Positions 54,979 through 64,000 of a DNA stretch of 64,000 nucleotides are shown here, piece by piece. Origin of the DNA: Streptomyces sp. BK340 (GTDB lineage: Bacteria > Actinomycetota > Actinomycetes > Streptomycetales > Streptomycetaceae). Position numbers and translations under genes: made by a program. The stretch spans positions 496,001 through 560,000 of the forward strand of contig NZ_VISR01000002.1 in the NCBI RefSeq assembly GCF_007827595.1, given 5' to 3'. The notes beneath the pieces were generated by a model that saw only the letters and a program-made list of their open reading frames with translations, was not told where the DNA came from and made no database searches. Numbering within the stretch: position 1 is the stretch's first letter; every line of letters starts with the position of its first letter.

Positions 54979-55767
54979 GTGACATCGGCTGTTACCACTA
55001 CCAGGCACGGGGGAACTGGCGGGCGTACGGCCGTTGCCGCGCGGGCGCGCCAGGTCGTCAAGGCGTACGGGTCCGGCGAGACCCGTGTCGTCGCCCTGGA
55101 CCATGTGGACGTGGACATCGCCCGGGGCCAGTTCACCGCGATCATGGGCCCCTCGGGTTCCGGCAAGTCCACCCTGATGCACTGCCTCGCCGGCCTCGAC
55201 ACCGTGACCGGCGGGCAGATCTACCTGGACGAGACCGAGATAACCGGTCTGAAGGACAAGAAGCTCACCCAGCTGCGCCGGGACCGGATCGGGTTCATCT
55301 TCCAGGCGTTCAACCTGCTGCCCACGCTCAACGCGCTGGAGAACATCACGCTGCCTATGGACATCGCGGGCCGCAAGCCGGACCGGGAGTGGCTGGACCG
55401 GGTCGTGGAGACCGTCGGGCTCGCCGGCCGGCTCAAGCACCGGCCCACCCAGCTCTCCGGCGGCCAGCAGCAGCGCGTCGCCGTGGCCCGGGCACTCGCC
55501 GCCCGCCCGGAGATCATCTTCGGTGACGAGCCGACCGGAAACCTCGACTCGCGCGCGGGTGCGGAGGTCCTGGGCTTCCTGCGCCGCTCGGTGGACGAGC
55601 TGGGCCAGACCATCGTGATGGTCACCCACGACCCGGTCGCCGCCTCCTACGCGGACCGCGTGCTCTACCTCGCGGACGGCAGGATCGTGGACGAGATGTA
55701 CCAGCCGACGGCCGATCAGGTCCTGGACCGCATGAAGGACTTCGACGCCCGGGGGCGCACGTCATGA
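54979..55767 (+). CDS. ABC transporter ATPase, MacB/LolD type
   Basis: 262 residues. Walker A IMGPSGSGKSTLMHCLAGLD (about 55-74), Q-loop FIFQAFNLLPTLNALEN, signature LSGGQQQRVAVARALAA, Walker B IIFGDEPTGNLD and switch His VMVTHD. This is the subfamily that partners FtsX-like mechanotransmission permeases rather than classical importers or exporters. The GTG start has an excellent ribosome binding site. Its stop overlaps the permease start (ATGA), so the two are coupled. Confidence 0.95.
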   Translation: MTSAVTTTRHGGTGGRTAVAARARQVVKAYGSGETRVVALDHVDVDIARGQFTAIMGPSGSGKSTLMHCLAGLDTVTGGQIYLDETEITGLKDKKLTQLRRDRIGFIFQAFNLLPTLNALENITLPMDIAGRKPDREWLDRVVETVGLAGRLKHRPTQLSGGQQQRVAVARALAARPEIIFGDEPTGNLDSRAGAEVLGFLRRSVDELGQTIVMVTHDPVAASYADRVLYLADGRIVDEMYQPTADQVLDRMKDFDARGRTS

Positions 55768-58352
55768 CCGTCCTGAAGACCTCGATGCGCAACTTCTTCG
55801 CGCACAAGGGCCGCATGGCGCTGTCGGCGGTCGCCGTGCTGCTGTCGGTCGCCTTCGTCTGCGGCACCCTGGTGTTCACCGACACGATGAACACCACCTT
55901 CGACAAGCTGTTCCAGGCGACCTCGTCGGACGTGACGGTCACCGCCAAGAGCTCCTCCGACACCGGCCAGACCACCTCCCGCACCGGCAAGCCGCCGGTC
56001 CTGCCGGCCTCCGTGCTCGGCAGGATCCGCGGGGCCCAGGGCGTCAAGGCGGCCGAGGGCACGGTGTTCTCCACCACGGTGACCGTGGTCGACGCCGACA
56101 AGGACAAGCTGTCGCCCAGCAGCGGCGCGCCCACCATCGTCGGCAGCTGGAACGGCAACGACGCCCGCACCATGAAGATCACCTCCGGTACGGCGCCCAA
56201 GGGTCCCGGCCAGGTCATGGTCGACGCGGACACCGCCGACAAGCACCACCTCAGGCTCGGCGACGACATCGGCATGATCAACGTCGTCGGCACGCACCAC
56301 GCGCGCGTGTCCGGCATCGCCACCTTCACCGTCACCAACCCCGGCGCGGCGATCTTCTACCTGGACACGAAGACCGCCCAGCAGAACCTGGTCGGCCGGA
56401 CCGGTGTGTACACCAACGTCAACGTCACCGCCGCCAAGGGCGTCACCGACGCGCAGCTGAAGAAGAACGTGACCGCCGCGCTCGGCCACGGCTACAAGGT
56501 GCAGACCGCCAAGGAGGTCGCCGACGCCAACCAGAAGAGCGTCGAGAGCTTCCTGAACGTCATGAAGTACGCGATGCTCGGCTTCGCCGGGATCGCCTTC
56601 CTGGTCGGCATCTTCCTGATCATCAACACCTTCTCGATGCTGGTCGCCCAGCGCACCCGCGAGATCGGCCTGATGCGGGCCATCGGCTCCTCCCGCCGAC
56701 AGGTCAACCGGTCCGTGCTCATCGAGGCGCTGCTGCTCGGCGTGGTCGGCTCCGTCCTCGGCGTCGGCGCGGGCGTCGGCATCGCGGTCGGCCTGATGAA
56801 GCTCATGGGCACCATGGGGATGCACCTGTCCACGGACGACCTGACGGTCGCCTGGACGACCCCGCTGACCGGCCTGCTCCTCGGCGTCGTGGTCACCGTC
56901 CTGTCGGCCTACCTGCCCGCCCGGCGGGCCGGCAAGATCTCCCCGATGGCCGCCCTGCGCGAGGCGCACGCCCCGGCCGACGCCAAGGCGGGCCTCGTAC
57001 GGGCCGCGATCGGCCTGGTCCTCACCGGTGCCGGCGTCGCGAGTCTCTACGTGGCGGGCACCGCCGACAAGGCCAAGGCCGGCTCGTCCTGGCTGGGCCT
57101 CGGCGTCGTCCTCACCCTGATCGGGTTCGTCGTCATCGGCCCGCTCCTCGCCGGCGGACTCGTCCGCGTCCTCGGCGCCGTCATGCTGCGGGTCTTCGGC
57201 CCCGTCGGCCGGATGGCCGAGCGCAACGCGCTGCGCAACCCGCGCCGCACCGGCGCCACCGGCGCGGCCCTGATGATCGGCCTGGCCCTGGTGGCCTGCC
57301 TGTCCGTGGTCGGCTCCTCCATGGTGGCCTCCGCCACCGACCAGCTCGACAAGACGGTCGGCACGGACTTCATCATCCAGCCGGACAACCCGCAGAACGG
57401 TCTCATCGCACCCCAGGCGGTCAAGGCCATCAAGGAGACCCCGGGTCTCAAGCGGGTCACCGAGTACCGGCCGGCCGTGGCCGACTTCACCACCCCGGAC
57501 GGCCAGACGCTCAAGAACACCGACATCACGGCGGCCGACCCGACGTACGCGACCGACCTGCACAAGAAGACGGTCGCCGGGAACCTGAAGGACGCCTACC
57601 TGCCCGACTCGATGTCCGTCCACGAGAAGTTCGCCAAGGCCCACGGCATCCACATCGGCTCGAAGATCACCGTCGCCTTCAAGGGGGGCTCCACCGCCCA
57701 CCTGACGGTCCGCGCGATCACCAGCAGCGACGAGGTGATCGACCAGGGCGCCAAGTACACGTCCCTCGCCACGCTCACCAAGTACGGGCCCGTCGACGAC
57801 ATGCCGCTCGACGCGCTGGTCTTCGCCACGGCCGAGGACGGGCAGCAGGCGGCCGCCTACAAGGCGCTGAAGGCGGCCCTGCACGACGACCACCCCGAGC
57901 TGACCGTACGGGACCAGACCGACTACAAGAAGGCGCTGAAGGACCAGATCGGCCAGCTGCTGAACATGATCTACGGCCTCCTGGCCCTCGCGATCATCGT
58001 CGCGGTCCTCGGTGTGGTGAACACGCTGGCCCTGTCCGTGGTCGAGCGCACCCGCGAGATCGGCCTGATGCGGGCGATCGGCCTCTCCCGCCGCCAGCTG
58101 CGCCGCATGATCCGCCTGGAGTCCGTGGTGATCGCCGTCTTCGGCGCCCTGCTGGGCCTCGGCCTCGGCATGGGCTGGGGCGCGACCGCCCAGAAGCTCC
58201 TCGCCCTGGAGGGCATGAAGGTCCTGGAGATCCCCTGGCCGACGATCACCGCCGTCTTCATCGGCTCGGCCTTCGTGGGCCTGTTCGCCGCCCTGATCCC
58301 GGCGTTCCGCGCGGGCCGGATGAACGTACTGAACGCCATCGCGACGGACTGA
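55764..58352 (+). CDS. FtsX/MacB-type ABC permease
   Basis: 862 residues in duplicated form: N-terminal helix (GRMALSAVAVLLSVAFVCGT, about 17-36), an extracytoplasmic domain of about 220 residues, a three-helix FtsX block (about 265-395), a two-helix insert (about 410-470), another N-type helix (LMIGLALVACLSVVGSS), a second external domain (about 530-720) and a final FtsX block (about 730-855). Such permeases do not usually transport through the membrane but couple cytoplasmic ATP hydrolysis to periplasmic or surface events such as lipoprotein, peptide or antibiotic handling. Operon with the ATPase; closed by the hairpin at 58399. Confidence 0.93.
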   Translation: MTVLKTSMRNFFAHKGRMALSAVAVLLSVAFVCGTLVFTDTMNTTFDKLFQATSSDVTVTAKSSSDTGQTTSRTGKPPVLPASVLGRIRGAQGVKAAEGTVFSTTVTVVDADKDKLSPSSGAPTIVGSWNGNDARTMKITSGTAPKGPGQVMVDADTADKHHLRLGDDIGMINVVGTHHARVSGIATFTVTNPGAAIFYLDTKTAQQNLVGRTGVYTNVNVTAAKGVTDAQLKKNVTAALGHGYKVQTAKEVADANQKSVESFLNVMKYAMLGFAGIAFLVGIFLIINTFSMLVAQRTREIGLMRAIGSSRRQVNRSVLIEALLLGVVGSVLGVGAGVGIAVGLMKLMGTMGMHLSTDDLTVAWTTPLTGLLLGVVVTVLSAYLPARRAGKISPMAALREAHAPADAKAGLVRAAIGLVLTGAGVASLYVAGTADKAKAGSSWLGLGVVLTLIGFVVIGPLLAGGLVRVLGAVMLRVFGPVGRMAERNALRNPRRTGATGAALMIGLALVACLSVVGSSMVASATDQLDKTVGTDFIIQPDNPQNGLIAPQAVKAIKETPGLKRVTEYRPAVADFTTPDGQTLKNTDITAADPTYATDLHKKTVAGNLKDAYLPDSMSVHEKFAKAHGIHIGSKITVAFKGGSTAHLTVRAITSSDEVIDQGAKYTSLATLTKYGPVDDMPLDALVFATAEDGQQAAAYKALKAALHDDHPELTVRDQTDYKKALKDQIGQLLNMIYGLLALAIIVAVLGVVNTLALSVVERTREIGLMRAIGLSRRQLRRMIRLESVVIAVFGALLGLGLGMGWGATAQKLLALEGMKVLEIPWPTITAVFIGSAFVGLFAALIPAFRAGRMNVLNAIATD

Positions 58353-58398
58353 GGCCCTCGGGCCGACAGCCACCGCATACGGGGGTTGCGGGGGAATA

Positions 58399-58438
58399 CC
58401 CGGTGCCGGGAAGTCTCATGGGACTTCCCGGCACCGGG
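58399..58438 (+). terminator. hairpin after the ABC operon
   Basis: CCCGGTGCCGGGAAGTC and GACTTCCCGGCACCGGG pair perfectly (17 bp, loop of six), followed by CTTTTC. Confidence 0.88.
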
Positions 58439-58580
58439 CTTTTCGCCGCCCGCGCTCCCGGACCACCCGAGTTGTCCACAGCCTCCGACGCCCACAGCGG
58501 CAGCGTCGTAGGCTGGAGACCCCCGGCTGCCACCCGCGCCGGGCTACTTGCGTTGCCCACCTCCGGACGGACTACCCCCC

Positions 58581-62114
<3,534 letters not shown>

Positions 62115-62130
62115 GCGACGAGGAGGATTT

Positions 62131-62165
62131 CGGGGTCGCAGGCCTTCGGAGGGCGTGCGACCCCG
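62131..62165 (+). terminator. hairpin after mfd
   Basis: CGGGGTCGCA pairs with TGCGACCCCG (10 bp) with a 15-base loop, 17 bases after the mfd stop. Confidence 0.65.
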
Positions 62166-62332
62166 CCGCCCCGCGCTCCGTTCCCGGCATCACGTGCCCC
62201 CGCACAACACCCACTGCACGGAATCTCCTCGGCGGCCCCCGTCGGAGGGACGCCGTACGGCCGTTACGGTGGTAGGCGGAACGATCCGCCCCGCATGTGA
62301 GGGCGGACCAGGGCGAACCAGGGGGGACGCGC

Positions 62333-63049
62333 GTGAGGCGTCTGAGGGGTGGGGCGGTCACCGCTGCGGTCGTGATGGTCGCGGTGGCCGGGTGCAAGGC
62401 AGAACAGGACAAGGGGGCCTCCGGGCCCGAGCGGACGGGAGGCGGGGGCGCCGCCCTCACCGCCGCCGAGTCGCTGCCCGTCAAGGGCCGCGCCCCGAAG
62501 ACCGGTTACTCCCGGGCCCGGTTCGGCTCCGCCTGGGCCGACACCGACTCCAACTCCTGTGACACCCGCGACGACATACTCAAGCGCGACCTGAAGGACG
62601 TGAAGGTCGCCGGCGGGAGCTGCAGGGTCACGTACGGCCTCCTGGAGCCCGACCCCTACTCCGGCAAGGACATCACCTACCGGCGCGGCCGCAGCCAGGT
62701 CGACATCGACCATGTCGTCGCCCTCTCCGACGCCTGGCAGAAGGGCGCCAAGTACTGGGACCCCAGCAAGCGCATAGCCCTGGCCAACGACCCCCTCAAC
62801 CTGCTCGCGGTCGACGCGAGCACCAACCGCGGCAAGGGCGACGGCGACACCGCCACCTGGGTGCCGCCCAACCAGGCCTACCGCTGCACCTATGTGGCGG
62901 CCCAGGTGGCCGTCAAGCAGAAGTACGGCCTGTGGGTCACCGCCGCCGAGAAGACCGCGATGACGAAGGTCCTCACCGCCTGCCCGAACCAGAATCTCCC
63001 CACGGGCGGTAACCCGACGAAGGCTCCGGAGCGGTTCCGGGCGCGCTGA
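62333..63049 (+). CDS. secreted HNH-type nuclease lipoprotein (DUF1524/GmrSD-like)
   Basis: 238 residues from the GTG at 62333. The N-terminus RRLRGGAVTAAVVMVAVAGC is a lipoprotein signal with lipobox VAGC (Cys21), so the protein would be attached to the outer face of the membrane. The core has the His-Asn-type metal site: DIDHVVALSDAWQKGAKYWD (His127 region), ANDPLNLLAVDASTNRGKGD, then a C-terminal Cys pair (YRCTYVAA, TACPNQN) that with CDTRDD earlier suggests disulphides. DUF1524 nucleases of this type are common as secreted, possibly nutrient-scavenging or competitive DNases. The start and lipobox agree. Confidence 0.85.
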   Translation: MRRLRGGAVTAAVVMVAVAGCKAEQDKGASGPERTGGGGAALTAAESLPVKGRAPKTGYSRARFGSAWADTDSNSCDTRDDILKRDLKDVKVAGGSCRVTYGLLEPDPYSGKDITYRRGRSQVDIDHVVALSDAWQKGAKYWDPSKRIALANDPLNLLAVDASTNRGKGDGDTATWVPPNQAYRCTYVAAQVAVKQKYGLWVTAAEKTAMTKVLTACPNQNLPTGGNPTKAPERFRAR

Positions 63050-63113
63050 GCGGGGCCGGCCCACGGCCGAAACCCGGGTGCACCGGCGACGGCACGGCAG
63101 GCACCATGGCGGG

Positions 63114-63593
63114 ATGCCTGATCTGCTCTGGGACGACGTCGCCGACTGGTTCGACCCCGAGGAGACGGGCCCGTTGCCGGACCTGCGCGTGCCCGGCGCC
63201 TCGACCGCGGACTGGCAGGCCGTCCTGGACCTCGTACGGGACAGCGGCCTGCGGTACTGCTACGAGGAGGGCGACGCCGTTCTCCCGCTGCCACGGGCGG
63301 CGGCTGTGCTCTCCCGGCCCGCCGGCGCCGAGTGCCCGAACCTGAGCGTATGGCTGGCGCCCGACATAGTGGCGATCTTCCGCTTCTACGCCGACGAGGA
63401 GATCGACTTCGACGTGGATCTGCGGGAGTTGCAGGGCCAGGAGCGGCTCGACGTCCTGTGCGGATTCCTGCGGTCGATCGGCCGGCGCTTGGACAAGCCG
63501 GTGCTGATGGATCCGGAGGGCGGTCACGGGCATCCGATGCTCGGGTACGACCCGGCCACCGACCGGGTCCTCTTCCTCGCCGACTCCGACTGA
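63114..63593 (+). CDS. conserved hypothetical protein
   Basis: 159 residues from the ATG at 63114. Acidic, soluble (LLWDDVADWFDPEETGPLPD, RFYADEEIDFDVDLREL). No recognised motif; the style (a compact all-alpha/beta acidic protein ending GYDPATDRVLFLADSD) recalls small immunity-like proteins. It lies 65 bases after the secreted HNH nuclease, which makes an immunity role conceivable but unsupported. No strong ribosome binding site; the longer frame from 63078 has His/Arg-rich shadow character. Confidence 0.65.
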   Translation: MPDLLWDDVADWFDPEETGPLPDLRVPGASTADWQAVLDLVRDSGLRYCYEEGDAVLPLPRAAAVLSRPAGAECPNLSVWLAPDIVAIFRFYADEEIDFDVDLRELQGQERLDVLCGFLRSIGRRLDKPVLMDPEGGHGHPMLGYDPATDRVLFLADSD

Positions 63594-63662
63594 ACGACCG
63601 GCCCTCGACGACCGGCCGAATTCGCTGTCCCCGCGGGTGCGTGCCGCTTACGGTGACCTGCA

Positions 63663-64000
63663 TGGACGTAAAGGTAAGCACCCTCGCCGAGCGGCCCGAC
63701 CGGCTGCCGGCGGTGCTCGGGATGGCCGACACATGGCCCGAGTTCGTGACCAACGACCCCGTGGGCAGCGCCCACTACGGCCGCATCCCCACCGAACTGC
63801 CGCAGTACGCGCTGTTCGCCGAGGACGAGCGGGGCGAGGTCGTGGCCCACGCCTTCAGCGTGCCCTTCTCCCTCGCCGCCGAGGGCCGGGGGACCCTGCC
63901 CGCCCGGGGCTGGGACGAGATCCTGCTGTGGGCCTTCGCCGACCGGCGCCGCGGCACCCGCCCGGACACGGTCAGCGCGATCTCCGTCGTCATCGCGCCG
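63663..64000 (+). CDS. GNAT-like protein, 3' end beyond the window
   Basis: The first 112 residues of a protein that continues past position 64000. VSTLAERPDRLPAVLGMADT, FVTNDPVGSAHYGRI and ELPQYALFAEDERGEVVAHAFSVPFSL resemble the N-terminal half of acetyltransferase-family proteins with an internal small domain. The acetyl-CoA motif would lie beyond the cut. TACGGT at 63649-63654 sits eight bases before the ATG, suggesting a near-leaderless promoter. Confidence 0.55.

Noticed and set aside
55716..58373. 885-codon minus-strand frame over the FtsX permease
   Set aside because: Antisense shadow of a well-supported permease.

Overview
The window is chromosomal DNA of a Streptomyces (or very close actinomycete). 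The evidence is very high G+C with strong third-position G/C bias, many GTG starts, GTGA/ATGA translational coupling, leaderless-type promoters, rare TTA codons, and a gene order I remember from the Streptomyces core chromosome: pmt-rsmI, tatD-rpf-ksgA-ispE-ABC-F, the galTEK operon, a desaturase with its TetR regulator, ppc, pth-rplY-prs-glmU with tRNA-Gln, and an ABC transporter followed by mfd. No integrase, transposase, rRNA or CRISPR array was seen.

Layout. 1-6960 is accessory in character: the 3' part of a SpoIIE phosphatase/ATPase-fold regulator; a 1489-residue CHAT protease-STAND NTPase-TPR protein carrying two in-frame TTA (bldA-type) codons; a small unknown partner; and a decayed TPR gene. 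6961-16690 is housekeeping: protein O-mannosyltransferase (Pmt), RsmI, a zinc-ribbon-like small protein, a TatD nuclease, an Rpf-type cell-wall lytic enzyme, KsgA, IspE and an ABC-F ATPase. 16926-20526 holds two paralogous membrane-anchored beta-propeller (PQQ/BamB-like) proteins with proline-rich cytoplasmic tails. 20762-29456 contains a response regulator lacking its phospho-acceptor Asp, a sodium:solute symporter with a small membrane partner divergent from galT-galE-galK, a broken and an intact Uma2 nuclease-like gene, a GNAT and a second LuxR-type regulator. 29491-33273 holds a MarR/methyltransferase divergent pair with a three-copy operator array, a VOC protein, and a TetR-desaturase operon with paired palindromes. 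33274-41343 holds ppc, a frame-broken sortase-type (LAETG) gene, a membrane protein, pth, rplY, prs, glmU and tRNA-Gln.

41358-49634 is the most interesting accessory stretch. It has an HTH/homing-endonuclease-like protein beside tRNA-Gln and an orphan NarL-type histidine kinase. These are followed by a compact cluster in which three toxin-type catalytic folds occur with SUKH-type immunity folds: a YwqJ-like deaminase beside a SUKH-3 protein; a WHH-type HNH nuclease domain fused to a SMI1/KNR4 domain; and a 1054-residue protein that joins an Imm35/YrhB-like domain, about 440 residues of collagen-like linker, a second deaminase and a SUKH-4 domain. None of the three has an export signal or a visible secretion cassette. 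That suggests intracellular proteins rather than classical secreted polymorphic toxins.

49882-64000 returns to ordinary genes: a DivIVA-like coiled-coil protein, an ActP-like symporter with DUF485 partner, a DHA2 efflux pump, a MacB/FtsX-type ABC transporter, mfd, a secreted HNH nuclease lipoprotein, a hypothetical, and a GNAT-like protein cut by the window end. Many genes are closed by strong G+C-rich hairpins, listed individually.
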